Positions 1 through 13,200 of a stretch of DNA of 64,000 nt are shown piece by piece. Where the stretch lies: the NCBI GenBank assembly GCA_021464245.1, contig JADCRB010000153.1:1178001-1242000 (forward strand), in the 5' to 3' direction. The notes beneath the pieces were generated by a model, which was not told the DNA's origin, searched no databases, and was given only the letters and a program-made list of their open reading frames with translations. The stretch is from Carallia brachiata. Lineage: Eukaryota; Streptophyta; Magnoliopsida; Malpighiales; Rhizophoraceae. Position 1 is the stretch's first letter; each line of letters opens with the position of its first letter. The position numbers and the translations under genes were made by a program.

Positions 1-1112
1 GGCCCTTTTTAGCCTTGGCCTACGACCACTGAGGTTATTTTAAAAGGCCTTTTGAAGTTAAAATAATTGGTTTAAGTTGGCTACGGCTTAGCTTACCATA
101 ACTATTAAAAGCGTAATTTTCAAATTCTAAACGGACTATGATCTTTATTTAGGGTCCAGTTTAGCGGATTAATGGTTTCAGCATTAACTTCGATGTCAGA
201 TTGATATGTCAATTCTTATTTTGAAAAAAAAACCTAACTAATATTTTTATATTACATAAAAAAATTTTATGGCAGAAGAGAAATTGCACACCAGGTGACA
301 ATTCTATATGGCAGAAGAGAAACAACATTTAAATGAAATCAAAAAATAACTTTGTGTAATTTAAAATAACATATCTATCATATTTATAAGAAAATCTATA
401 GTCAATACTCGGTACAAGTAAGCCGGAAGAGCTTGAAGGTAACAACAACAAATGGTGGGCAATACCCACAAAAATGAGATAATAAGATCGAAATTGCCGA
501 TGAATGAGCTGAAATTGGGCTGAATGAGAATGGATTCTAGACCTGAGCCCGACCCGTATGTCTTATATAAAAACCTATAGTAGGAAAGGAGAAAAAAAAA
601 AAAAAAAAAAGGAGACAAACAGAAACAAAAATAGTGTTGACAAAAAAAGAAACAAAGAAGAAACCCTCACGTAATATGAAAATCTGACCAAAAATAGGAA
701 AACCCAAAATAAAAAGAAGGAATTAATATGGAAATCTCATCCAGAGTAGGTAACAGAAAAAAAAAAAAAAAAAAAAAGGGGAAATTCTATCTATTATAAG
801 CTATGCCCCATGATTATGCTTCCCTTTCTAACTGATGTTATCATATTGTGTAAATTTGATAAGCTCTAGCAACGACTCCAAGTCTAAGCAACTGCACCGC
901 GGCCTTAGCTTGGAGACCCACAAATGAGCTGTTAGACACAGCCAGCCGTTGAACCAATGGACTGTCTAATAAACTGATAAGACGGCTAAACATTCAGGAC
1001 AGTTTCAGACCAAGAATATATGCCTGTAGGAATTCAAAAAAAAAATTCTATGCAGTCTAACGCCTATTCTCTAACTCTAAATATTGAGCAGCATCGATGG
1101 TATCTCTGGCTT
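1..1112. other. Intergenic, no gene seen
   Basis: AT-rich sequence with poly-A runs near 592-610 and 760-777. No open frame resembles a known protein. The right end is probably the 3' UTR and downstream region of the minus-strand acyltransferase gene whose stop codon lies at 1113-1115. Confidence 0.6.
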
Positions 1113-4100
1113 TTATGATGGTGGGATTCTAGAGCTCTTCTTCAGAAAATTTCTACCAAAAACCCTTAACCTCTCCATGGCGGTTCGAATTTGCTCCGAA
1201 ATAGTCATGTAAAGATACATTTGAGCTTTTTCATCTAGCCCACTAGGAGAACTTTTCGGCCATCCTCTGCTCGGAACTGAAATATTGCCAGACATAGAAA
1301 CTGCCGTTTCCCTCATTTTAGGAAGGTCAAATTCTATTGGCTCACCAACGGTTATGCTGATTCTTTTGTTGCATAATGGCAAAGGAGGCCTTCTGCCGAA
1401 CCAATACTTCTCAGGCATCACCTGCACGTCAAATGAAATCAAATAGGCTAGCCAGCATAGAATAAAGCAATACTCGCAAGTTGCAAGTGCACCATAAACA
1501 CTATGAATCCAACTTTATCTTGCATTGGATGTAGGATTTTCTAAGTTGCCCTTAGTAGAAACACCTATAAGAAGTATTAAAACTTTTGAATAGACAATGT
1601 TCAAAATATTGCAAACCACAACACCATAACACCTGCAACGAGAGTATGGTTAAAGAAAGCCTCAGCAGTTTACTCTTCTATACAAAATTGAATACAGCGC
1701 TAGATGCCAGCACATCGAAGGGTGCTTCATCCAAGAGGTTTCGTAGAAAAACAAAATAGAATCACCCATATACCAACAGATTGGTGTTACTCTACATGGC
1801 CAATTGAAATAGCAACGGGCAGTCAGTATTCAGGTCATATCCTAAAATTAATAAAACTCTTTGGGATTGACGTTTCCAATCATACAAAAAGGTCAAAGAC
1901 ATGAAAATTTTTTAGTTCATGAACTAAACAAGACTCGTCATGGAAATTAGTTGAAAGAACAAAGCACTTTTCGAGACGGATGAGAGAAACTCCTTTGATT
2001 CCATAAATCAAATTTGAAGCTCAAAACTCTGTCATCTATTGGCATCACGTCCAATTTATGGTGTGGGTTGAAAGCCACATCATAATTCCCAAGTATACAG
2101 TATCCATTTTTTTTTCCATACTAAGTGAATATAGAGAATCTGCGCGTAAATGTCAAGACTACAATGGTTTTTTAAAAAGAATACCTCTTGAAAACCATGG
2201 TGAATAATTGGTAACACTATTGGGGTAATAGACGAACGAGCAATGAGACTAGCAGTTCCCCATTTTAATCGTCCTATGGGTGCATCTTCCTGTGTAACCT
2301 TTCCTTGAGGAAAAATATGCAGCTGCTTGTTGAAGAAGAGAAGAAACATCAGAACAACAAGAAAAGCATGGCTTTCTCTTTAAACAGGGAAAAGAAAATC
2401 AGCCATATTTTTAAGCACTTCATGAGCAATTGCAGTTTCTACAATCTACATCTATAATAACTTACGAGCATGGAAAATTGATTAGGCATATATAATAGTG
2501 GCCAATTAAAATCAATACATGAATAGAATCTGGTCAAGCGCTCATAAAGCCGGTGTGACAGCGTGAGACATCATCAATGAGCTGATATTGAGATCTTATA
2601 TCCCAAAGGAAAGCCCAAATAGAGTTAGGCTCAACCTTCAGCATTCAGGACTAAAACCTATCAAACATGCATAATTTGCTCTGCGGGCATTGAATCTAGT
2701 CTATTTAAATGTAAAAAAAACACACCAGAAAGCTAGCTAATTCATCACATTGTTATGATCCTATCACATTGTAAGAAGATTCATACTGCTGCCTATCCAT
2801 TTCAGTACATGGCAAGAGATGAAAACTAAACTACAACAAAATTATAGGCTAAACAATAATCTTAGGAAGATGCAAAGTACAGTTCACCTTGAAAAAGACA
2901 AAAGAAAATGACTAATAATATTAAAAACTCAAAGATATATTAGGCCAAAAGCTTCCATCAAAATAGCAGAAAAAAGAAAGGCATTAAATAACTTGAAAAA
3001 ATGCACCCGATTGGATAGTAGATAATTACCCATTCTCCATCCCTCAAGCGCTCAAGGGCTTCATTCATGTGTTCTTGATAAATTCCAGCACCCCTTGTGA
3101 TGGGAATACATTTCCCTACAGAGCTTAAAAGCATAGAAACAAAGCCTATTTAAAGAGCATTGCATAAATAACCAGCTCCTTTAAAAAGAAAAAAAATGGA
3201 CGTCATCGAGGAAGGAGGGAGGGAGACCAAGTTTCAATCCTTATAAACCCAACAAAATTACAAAAATAATAGAGCTACGTTTCAATGTTTCTTTCCACCG
3301 GAAAAGAATATATCTATTAAAGTTACATACCCACTTCAGATACACACAAATTCTCCACCCATCCCTCACTAAATTTTCAACTGCTAGCTTACAAGCAAGC
3401 AAGGGACCATCGAGCTACACTCTGCATTAAGCCCCCATTTATATTAATAATATTATAATTGAGAGGTCCAACTGCCCCGAGCATCATATATCAACTTCAG
3501 CATAAGCGAAGAGTCGAGCAAAAGACTAAATGTACTGACAGAATATACACATGATCACCACAGGAAAACACATCGACATGTCTGCTATAGCTACACATAA
3601 ACTGCTTGACTCAAGAGTTCCATTGCCAAAATAAACGCCTAAAACCATTATTGTTTACACAAGAATCCCCTTTTGCAGGGTTACCAAGAAAATTGACAAA
3701 AACTAAAAATAAAAAATAAAAAACAACAAAAGAAAGAAACTGGAAGGGAATTGAGAACAACTTACCAAGACGGAAGAAATATGAATAAATACGATTTTTA
3801 AAACAAATGTCTTCAGCTGCTAGTGCCCATCGACCCAAATTTGAATCAGTCATAGGGAAACCCCTGAATCCCCACATCAATGGATCATCCATCCTATCAC
3901 ATAACGCAACACGCCAACACAAAATTTTTATTAAAAAAATAAGTGATACTGTAAGTGAAAAAAAAAAAAAGGAAAAGAAAAAGAAACCACGCAACAAAGA
4001 AAGAACAGAAGAAGGAAAAATGCGAACAGTTACGTAGACATATGATTGCTAACAGTGATGAGGGGAACACCGGGTGGTCGGGATCGGACAAGACGGACAA

Positions 4101-4260
4101 GGGTGTCGGCGTTGTGAACGGAAGTGGTGTTGAGTAGATTGACCCAGATCTTGGCGAAGATTCCGACCACCGTGAACACCGCCTTCCGTGGAGTTCCTCC
4201 TAGGTGCGTCCCTCGCGCTGCCCATTCCATTTTGGCCTCCTTTATTTTCCCACTGTTCAC
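1113..4260 (-). CDS. Tafazzin-like lysophospholipid / N-acyl-PE acyltransferase
   Basis: Five exons assemble in one frame: 4260-4034, 3893-3766, 3115-3030, 2322-2185 and 1421-1113, giving 295 residues with GT/AG at every junction. It matches the PlsC/tafazzin family, specifically the plant protein I recall as Arabidopsis At1g78690 (284 residues), reported to acylate lysophospholipids and to make N-acyl-PE. The HX4D catalytic box (His73 to Asp78, NHMSTMD) is split across the first intron and intact. Block II is GKCIPITR. Block III reads FPQGK (Gln153) where relatives have FPEGK; the CAA codon is plain in the sequence. The C-terminal part has GEPIEFDLP. The start could instead be the second Met (4230, MEWAARG), which aligns better with relatives. 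No signal peptide is obvious. Function is inferred from family; the E-to-Q change makes activity uncertain. Confidence 0.88.
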
Positions 4261-4727
4261 TGTTTAAATAGAACATCCACGGCACACCAGTGGGCGCGGC
4301 CCCGGACTGACGATCAGCCTAATGTTGGGTTGTTGGTCAGTTGTCCGCCGACCTGTTTTCTTGAATGCCCATTGGGTCTTATGGCCTTCTTTTTTTTTTT
4401 TTTTTTTGTTGGTTGAGATCGTACCAATATTTAATTTAATGGACTGAGTATTTTGGATTGACTCACACAAAATATCCAAAAGATGACAAAAGTATTTCAG
4501 TAAGTGTTTAACGCGACTAAATTTCTAAAAATTTGAACTCGATACCTTTAATTAAGTAGTAACGGTTCCCTGTTATCTATATCAGTACTTACGGGTTCTT
4601 ATGGCCTTTTTCTTAAATTGAGTGTAGACATTCATATTTATGCAGTTTGAGTTTTATTAGTTATTATTATTATTTTGTTTTTTCATTTATAGTATATGAT
4701 AAAAAAAATAGTGAAAAAAAAATTATT

Positions 4728-4803
4728 TAAATAAGTTATATTATGAGAGTTTAAATCTCTAATTGGAGGACAAACTCTTAATAAATTGAGCTAATGTCAA
4801 CCT
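4728..4803 (-). repeat. tRNA-derived SINE-like remnant
   Basis: Read on the minus strand, a sequence resembling a pol III A box (TTAGCTCAATTTATTAAG) is followed about 30 nt later by a B-box-like GATTTAAACTC, then a T-rich stretch. This is the layout of plant tRNA-derived SINEs with degenerate boxes. It does not fold as a tRNA by eye and could be chance in AT-rich DNA. Confidence 0.3.
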
Positions 4804-5832
4804 CATTAATAGATATTTTGTAGACCCCATTTTATAATTTATGAAGATTGACGGGCCAATCCTTTTAAATGAAAATAAAATAAACAGAAAGCTACTTGTT
4901 CATATTATTACTTCGATTATTGATGTAATTATGGACAAGTTTGCATCTCTCGTTCTTTCCTTTTAATTAGTTACTTCCCTTCCAGCAGGAGCCTAGCGTC
5001 TACTAGATTTCTTATTTTGCTGGTCTTTGCTAGTCATGCAGGATTGAACGAGCTTTGATATGAATAACCCTTTTTTGCTCCTTGATCTGAGTAACTCTTG
5101 CCTCAGCCAAGTCATTTCTTCGTGTTCAGGAACCACTACAGGTACCATGCCTCGCGAGGGGGCGCCATATCTACCATATATTATATAGAGTTTTTTCTGT
5201 GAAATCAGTCTTGCCTTCTGTGGTGACAATAGTACATTTTATTCTCTCGTAACTGTCTTCACCTTTTCACAGTGAAGTTCAGTGAGTGAATCGCAACATT
5301 TGCTCAAATTGCACTCTGAAAATTTTACCCGTTAGCCCTTGTATATGAGTTATAAAGGAAGCAATCGCGATACTTACGTTTTTTTTTTTTTTTTCAAAGG
5401 ACGCACTAAGAATAATTGTGTTGACCACATAATGCAGTGGACTGACTCATTATACTAAATCTATAAAAAAAAAAAAAACAAATTTGATGATGCCAACAAT
5501 TATCATCGATTTTTCTTCTAACTGTACAACATCTGATACATATTTCATTTCATTGAATATCTTAATAAATATTTGAACCTATCATATTATAGTACAAATA
5601 AAATCCTTTAATCCCCTCACCACAACGATCAATCAGTAGTACACCTAAGTTTGCTTTTGTAATAGTTCGGTGATAATTAACAATTGACCAAGTATAGATC
5701 TCAATTAAGTTGTTAATCGGGATAGTGTTACTTCACTTATGTAGAAAGATTATTCCGTAAAATTTTCTTTGAAAACAAAATGTAAAAAAAAAAGGTGGAT
5801 AATCAGTATGTTATAACAACTAGGAAAAAAAA

Positions 5833-6035
5833 TGAGACTTTCATAATTTTTTTATCTAAATTTTTGTCTAATTGTAATAAGATATAAACTTTTTATAATT
5901 ACAATGATATTTTTTGTAATGAAAAAAGAAGACATCTTATTTTTTTTATTACAAAAAGTTATAGTGTAATTGTAAAAAATAAAAAATTCGTTACAATTAA
6001 ACAAATTTTCGAATCTAAAATATATCTGAAAGTGT
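5833..6035. repeat. Foldback MITE-like element
   Basis: The left half (from about 5833, ACTTTCATAA...) and the reverse complement of the right half (ending about 6035) align over roughly 90 nt. Both contain TAATTGTAA followed by TTTTTTGTAAT-type tracts. The element is AT-rich, non-coding and about 200 bp. No confident target-site duplication was found, so its superfamily is not assigned. Confidence 0.55.
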
Positions 6036-7326
6036 AACGACACTCTTAACAATTATTAAATTAAATTGAACAACGCAAGTAACCTTGAAAGAAATGCTCA
6101 GCATGCTAGACAAGTCGGGCGAAGTCAATAACCCAATAACCAGGAAATAGGACTTACGTACTTCACCCAACGGATTAATATAGTGCAAAGATACTATGAA
6201 CAGTTGAAATATCGTTTCCTGATGATATGCAAGAGTAAATTAGGCTCTACCAAGGAGGCCATCTCAAAGATTTGGTCGTCCCTTTTTCTAAAAAACCTTT
6301 TTCGTGTGAGAAGGAGGAAGAGTAGAACTCCTGTTTTCAATGTTACGTTTTAGCAAGTTCTCACTGCATTGCTACGTTATCAGCTGTTAATCAACATATA
6401 GTAAAAAACTTGCATAAGACACTTTTACATGCGTCCCGGTTAATTAATGGGACTAAGAAAATGTTATTAGCTAACCAGTCCATCACATCCAGAATCAATT
6501 AGCTTGTGGTTTTTGTGACCCAGTTAATTGTAGGTCACTTGGGTCAACTATTTCTTTTGTTTCGTGTAGGTTTTTTCAACGTTCTCGCGTTGATTTTGTA
6601 TACGGAATTGTTTTAAATTAATGTAATAGTTTCTTTCTACTAAAAAAAAAAAAATCTGAAATCAATTACGGGTAGAATTTTAATTCCGAATTACTAATTT
6701 AATATTTTGGCTTCTCATTTTGAGTAATGCTAGAGATAGCATGGTGCAAAATTAAGCACACTTCCTCTTGTTAGATAGTGAAGTTCATATAAAAAAAAAA
6801 CCAAAATAACGATTGAGCAACATCACATTTAGTATAAAGAGACTTAATAATGTCCAAATATCCTTAAATTACTCTTTGATTTCAAAATTTTGCCGTTCAA
6901 ACTTATCATATTTAATTTGACAATAACGTTTCTTATATAAGCATGTTTCCATTCTTTTACCTTTTTGGCGAAGAAAATGGATAAGCAGAGAGGTGGCGTG
7001 GATTATGCTGCATGACCACAAAGATATCTACACTATGCACTAAACACGAAGGGAAACAAATACCTTAAACCTAGCAAGCGTCACCCCTAACACATACACC
7101 ATCATTCGCACCTAACTTTATTTGTATACTCCGAATCAACAAAGATCTACAATTTCTTGCACTCATTAATTGTCGAGTGAATCAAATAAACTATCAATTT
7201 TTAAACTTTTTCTCACCTTTCTTCCATTCTTGAACTTCCTCCACAATGGCCATAAATACAGGTTGGAAATGTGCAGCAAGCCTACCATAGCCAAGCCAGT
7301 CTTCCGATTTTCCCACAGCTTTAACC

Positions 7327-7806
7327 ATGAACTCTTCAACTGTAGCGTTGAAAACCATGGCTGCTATTATGCTGCTGCTTCTACTTGCTCCAACTTCCGA
7401 GGCTGCAATTTCATGCAGCACCGTACTCAATGACCTGAGGCCTTGTGTGAAATACCTCGCGAGCGGCTCCGGGAGTCCACCACCCGGTTGCTGCGCAGGA
7501 GCCTCACTTCTTGCATCTGCTGTAACAACCAAAGCCGACAGGCAGGCCGCTTGTGCCTGCATCAAGTCAGCCGCCAGCCAAATAAACCCAAATCCCCAGC
7601 TTGCACAGTCTCTTCCAGCCAACTGTGGAATCAGCTTGCCCGTCCCTGTTTCGCCAAACGTTGACTGCTCCAAGTGCATATATACATACTTTCCCTTTAT
7701 TTTTACGTTGATTTGTGCATATTTTCTTGTTATGTATCAACTAAACAAGGCTTCTTTTTTGTTTTTTTTGGTTCCTTCTTGCTGTATTGATTGTAGGGTG
7801 AGTTGA
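7327..7806 (+). CDS. Type-1 non-specific lipid transfer protein
   Basis: Two exons, 7327-7673 and 7797-7806, encode 118 residues. The GT..AG intron falls two bases into the Lys codon just before the C-terminus (mature end ...DCSKVS), the position usual for plant LTP1 genes. A hydrophobic signal peptide occupies residues 1 to about 26, with cleavage likely after TSEA. The mature part has all eight cysteines in the order C, C, CC, CxC, C, C, so four disulfides can form around a lipid-binding cavity. The family is secreted to the apoplast, binds fatty acids and phospholipids, and is tied to cuticle formation and defence. A second in-frame ATG at 7357 would leave a shorter but still working signal peptide. 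An antisense frame across the gene is a shadow. The specific role is not visible from sequence. Confidence 0.93.
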   Translation: MNSSTVALKTMAAIMLLLLLAPTSEAAISCSTVLNDLRPCVKYLASGSGSPPPGCCAGASLLASAVTTKADRQAACACIKSAASQINPNPQLAQSLPANCGISLPVPVSPNVDCSKCIYTYFPFIFTLICAYFLVMYQLNKASFLFFLVPSCCIDCRVS

Positions 7807-10264
7807 ATTTGAAGTTAAGGAGCTGGACGTGCACGTTTACCGGGAATGCCGAGAGTGAAATCCAATAGTTTTGATTTATTTATTAGCCTTTATGAAACAT
7901 ATGCATGTTCGTGTACAATTAATATATTCTTGTACTGGGTTCTAATCTAATGAAAATGATTGAGTTAATGTGTCTCAATTAAATAGCCGGGCCGAACTTC
8001 CCAAACGCTTTGCCTCTCCTAGCCTTCAAAGAATAAATATAAATATATGTGTATTCTTGTACTTTGGCGTTCATTTACTATTGGTGTGTATTTATGTATG
8101 TGAGAGACCTTCCCTTGTTTTGTAATCAATAAGCTGAATTGTCTCCGCTCCACTAAATTAAGTTGACCCACATATTCTGTTGAGAAATTTACATATTGCA
8201 TCCTATGCTTTGTGGGCATGGAGTATAACTACACTAACCGATTACATCTTCTTTGTTTAAAAATTGCAAAAACACAACAAGGGTTGACTGACAGATCGGT
8301 TTTGTAAAGACCTGAATCCAATTTGCGTGGATCTCCATTGCTAATGATTTTAACAAAGATTAGTATTTATATGCTTATTGAGATTTATATTACCCTTCAA
8401 CATACCTTTATTTTGGTACAATTAGGCTTCAACATACTAAATTTCTATATTTTCCTTTGGAATACCTCAGTTTTTAATATTTAAAACTTTCATTTTAGAT
8501 GTCTTGAATTGTAATTTTCATAAAAAAGTGTGAAAGTTTATGAAAATAAGAAGAACTACTTTCATCGTATAACTCACAACTTAACAGGTCTCCTAATAAA
8601 TTATAAACAATACTAAATTTTTATATCAAATACCATGTATAGTTTTGAATTCTATTCGATTCAGGTACCAGTTCTTAAATCCTGTAACTAGTTACCTCTA
8701 TTTACCCAGCCATGGTAAGCATGTCACCGCATCCTGCACATAAAGAGTGTTGCAGAGTTGTAGCAGAGCCAAGTTGAAAGCAGGTCAACAGAACTTCCAG
8801 CGGTCAAAGTTACCGTCTAAACCAGAGAAATGAGCTGATCTTCAGCTTAGTTTCAACCAAAACCAGCATCAGAAACAAGAAGTTCAAAGAAATTTCTAGT
8901 TAATAGATGTTACAGACAAATAATGTTACTAACCTAAACAATTAATAATGTTACCGATACAAGAAAAATATATACTATTACAAATACGGACCTACAAATA
9001 TATAATTATAATTATTAGTTATAATTTTTTATTTTATCACTTTAATAATCAATAGTTATAATTGAATGTCATAAACATGCGTCTAAATTGTGTCCATTTG
9101 TGTGTTTTGGCAATCAAATTCGTCCAATAAACCATCTAGCAACATCCTTGACAAAAAGAAAGTGCAAGAGCCAGCAACGAGACTTTGCCTATCCGGGTTC
9201 AAACAACCCAAAATACAAGGCTCAATTTCAACCCACATTAGCCCAACTAAATCCTAATGCAATCACATCCAAATATGACTTTTTCAACCAACGAACTAGC
9301 TCAAGCTTACGTATGGGCTTCATATTTTCACTCGCCTCCTGATGGTGTTGCTCACATTTTGAACCAAGACATGGTGGGGGTTCAGTGGCCCCAGGGCCTT
9401 GTTTCTTAGTTGCTTTCAATTGTATTGCTGTGACTAGGCTTTAATGCCTTCCTTGAGATTAAAAAAAAAAAAAAAAAACCTCAAGTTGTCAGCTGTTAAT
9501 AAAATGGTCTCATTTTTTTTAAGGTTCATTATATTATATGAGCAGATGAATTTTTTTTATTGTATTCACATATTTTGTGTGTAATTATAAATATTTTTTA
9601 TACAATAAAATAGATAATATAAAAAAAAATAATAACTTTTTATATCACTTTTTATCATTATAATTACATAAAAAAATTTAAAAAAAAATACATAAATATA
9701 ATAAAAAAATTTCTTCTGTCCATTAAATTTTTATTTTTTTTAAATGAGAACACAATAAATTAGAGTAATTAGAAGCGGCTGATTGAGAAATCCAAGACTA
9801 AAATTCCAGACACTAGATTCTTTCTTCATCGTCATCTATTCTCCAAGTTGCAACATCAACCCCGAAATAATAAAAGTGAAAAGAAAAGTCGTATTTTCCG
9901 AGTCAATTAAAAAAAAAAATTCCAACCAATCCACGGCAGGCTTGAGTCGATCTGATTGGATGGACTGAAGAAGTCCTCTTCTTCACTTGCATACGGCACC
10001 CAACACGATACACGTGTAATTTTACCGAGAGATGTGAATTAAAAAAAAAATTAAAAAAAAAAGAAAAAAACAACACAGAGGCACTCTCAGACCCGAGAAA
10101 AAGCAAGAACGTGAGAAAGAAATGGTGAAAGTGTGTCCGTTACTCTGCTGCTAGACACAGAAGACGATAACCTCTAATAAAATTTGAAAAAAAAATAAAC
10201 GAAACTTGGATAGAAAGCTCTGTTTGGCTGTTGGCTCGGAGAATTCAACGGTTGGGAAGCGACG
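7807..10264. other. Intergenic, no gene seen
   Basis: About 2.4 kb of AT-rich spacer between the lipid transfer protein gene and the NHX gene. Open frames at 9088-9342 and on the minus strand at 8019-8219 match nothing I recognise. Poly-A/poly-T tracts occur at 9461-9478 and 9640-9760. The last 200 bases hold the 5' UTR and promoter of the NHX gene. Confidence 0.5.
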
Positions 10265-13200
10265 ATGGCTCTGGCGTCGGACCAAGCCTCGATATCGCCG
10301 GCCGACGCGCATCCCGGCAAACAGCAGCAAGCGGCCGGAGTCGGCATTCTTCTGCAGATCATGATGCTCGTCCTCTCCTTCGTCCTCGGCCATGTTCTTC
10401 GCCGTCACAAATTCTATTATCTCCCTGAAGCCAGCGCCTCTCTTCTTATTGGTAATCTATTTTTTTTTTCTTTTTTCCTTTCGTTTCTTGAACGAAGCAA
10501 AGTAAATTCAAGAAATTAGGGTTTCTTATCTTATTGCATTCTTCCTTTATTGTCTGCTCTCAGGTTTAATTGTCGGTGGTCTTGCTAACATCTCAGATAC
10601 GGAAACAAGCATTAGGTTAATATGTTTCTCCACTAGCATTTTTTTTTTTTTTTTTTTTAAATTATCAATCTATGTAATCGAGACTCCATTGATGAGCAAG
10701 AATCATCTAACTGCTTTTGTTTGTTGTGTTTATAGGGCATGGTTTAATTTCCATGAGGAATTCTTCTTCCTGTTTCTACTTCCTCCCATTATATTATATC
10801 CAAACTTAAATTTTATTTGCTGTTTGTATATGCTTAGTTATTTATTATCTGCTTCAATGTTTTAAGTGTTTGTTTGTACTTTATTTTCCTTGACATTTGC
10901 GTTTCATACTCAGTCCGGGTTCAGTCTATCGCCAGTAAGTTCTACAAGCAAAGTCTTTCTCTGTTTGTCTACATTTTTGTGAAGCTAAAAGGTTCTTTAT
11001 GACATGCCTCATTGTTGTGCATTTTCCAGAAGCCCTTTTTCGATAACTTTGGAGCCATTGTCACATTTGCCATATTAGGGACATTTATAGCTTCTGTGGT
11101 TACTGGTGTCCTGGTGTAAGTATATACATATATGTTTTTTGACATTTAAAATTAACCACAGTTTCAGATTTTCATCCTATGACTCTTTTCAACTGCTTCC
11201 TCTTTCAGTTATCTCGGTGGTCTGATGTTCCTCATGTACCGACTTCCATTAGTTGAATGTCTAGTTTTTGGTGCTCTTATATCAGCGACAGATCCTGTTA
11301 CTGTTCTGTCAATATTCCAGGTATTTAATGCACATAATACCCACATGATGTTGCAGAAAGTGTATAAATTTCAACAAATACTATCACAGAAACTGAAAAT
11401 TATTGTTGTAAGATGATTGATGACATTAGGTGATATAATCGAAAATACAATGTCAAGCATATCATTGTATTCTTCATGAACACAACTGCATTTTCTTCTT
11501 ATTGTTTGACATTTTCTTTCTTCCCCTAGACCCGTTTGGTAGTTTATATTGCTATTAAGTAGTGTTGAGTTTACCCATGAAACTATTGACTTCTTTCATA
11601 TCCCTGATTGGTGAGAAGCATTTTCTCAGAAGTTGGTTTGGATTATGGAAACTGCTACTCTGGAGCTGCAGCTTGGATTTTATATATTTGTAGACCACTA
11701 TATTGGAGTTAGCTAGGGTAAGAAGCAAAATTGGCACTAGGAAGAAAAAAGGTTATGGGAAACTGTTTTAACATTGAAGATGTTTTTGATGACAATGAAG
11801 TGACATTTCTGTACTGCACTTTCAGAAAATTTTGTATTAGGAATATAATTGTTATCTCACACTTCGGTTGGGAAGAGACTACTTTGGAACTCCTTTGGTG
11901 TAAAGAATCAAGATCTATATGTATGATGCTCGTATAGATGCGTGTGTTAAATTTCTTTGTCTAGTTTTGCTTCACAATATATGATTGATGCCACAGGAAC
12001 TTGGCACGGACATGAACCTCTATGCTTTGGTGTTTGGGGAATCTGTCTTGAATGATGCGGTAAGTTTCTTGTTGCTATGATGTGCTGTTTGAGGTTTTTT
12101 TGTACAATATTTCTTTCACTGGAGCCAAATATGTTCATTGCATGATGCGGCTTTTTTTTCTGTTTGTTGCACATTTGGTAGATGGCTATATCATTATACA
12201 GGTATGTAAAGTTTCCCACTTGATTTCATTGCATCAGCTATCGCAAATGTTAAGTTGGTATCAAGCTGTATTTTGTTGTGCAGGACGATGTCCATGCTAA
12301 AAAGTCATGAATCCTCAGGACAGAATTTTGTTATGGTGATCGTCAGATTTCTTGAGACCTTTGTTGGCTCAATGTCTGCAGGTTGGCCTGTGAAGGTGTT
12401 TTTTTTTTTTCTTCCCTTCTTATGGTACTTATTAAATAAATGATGTGCATATCAATACATATAGATATTTGTTCATTCTCTAAGTCTCTAAAAGTCCTGG
12501 TCCCTGGGCTGTTTCCATGTTTTTCATGTCTAGTAGCATGAAAAAATCTTCATTGTCTCAGTTCAACCTGATAATCTAAGAGTGGTGAAGAATCTTATGC
12601 TTTGCATATTTGACGAATTTTATTGGTTGTGGGAATCTGGTTCCTAAATGATTGATCGGTGAATGAAAGATGACTGAAAAACTGAGGAAGAAGTAGAAGA
12701 TTGCAGAAAGTATTAAAATATTACGAGAACTTAAAGAAAATTTGATAAGTCTCAAGAGCTAGTAAATATTTTAAGGAGATTTTTGTTTTCATGAGAAACT
12801 ATTCGAGCAAATGTGGTGACATTCAGGCATTTTCGATGTTAACGGGATGAAGAATACATGTGTACTGTGAAATATGAAAGACAAACCAATCGTGTATAAT
12901 TTGATATTTATTTTTGTATTTGATGTATATGGTGGAGTGACGGCACAAGTTTAAACCATGCTCCAGCATAACAAAAACAATCTGCCTTTTATTTCAGTGG
13001 GATGATATTTCACTTTTTCAGGCTTTTTATATGGATTATGCACTGAATTTTGTTCTCTTGAATTTACCACTACTCTATATTACATGGTTTACATTCACCT
13101 TAAGAGTTCTCAGAATTCATTACCTGTTGCTTTGTAGGTGTGGGAGTTGGATTTACTTCTGCTTTGATATCCTGTTCTATCTTTCTTCTTTACATGAAAT

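Larger units (their letters stand above)
4261..7326. other. Intergenic spacer with repeat debris
   Basis: About 3 kb between the divergently arranged acyltransferase and lipid transfer protein genes. It holds a SINE-like fragment, a foldback element (listed separately) and AT-rich low-complexity DNA. A minus-strand open frame at 4993-5229 resembles nothing I know. Promoters of both flanking genes must lie here, but I see no distinctive element. Confidence 0.5.

Noticed and set aside
3807..4137. Lys-rich plus-strand frames opposite the acyltransferase
   Set aside because: Shadows of exons 1-2 and a poly-A/purine-rich intron on the other strand.
4993..5229. 78-codon minus-strand frame (EEMTWLRQELLRSRSK)
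   Set aside because: No start context, no family resemblance, isolated in spacer DNA.
7194..7679. 161-codon open frame antisense to the lipid transfer protein
   Set aside because: It lies wholly over the GC-richer LTP exon and its translation resembles no protein; the plus strand has the full eight-cysteine motif.
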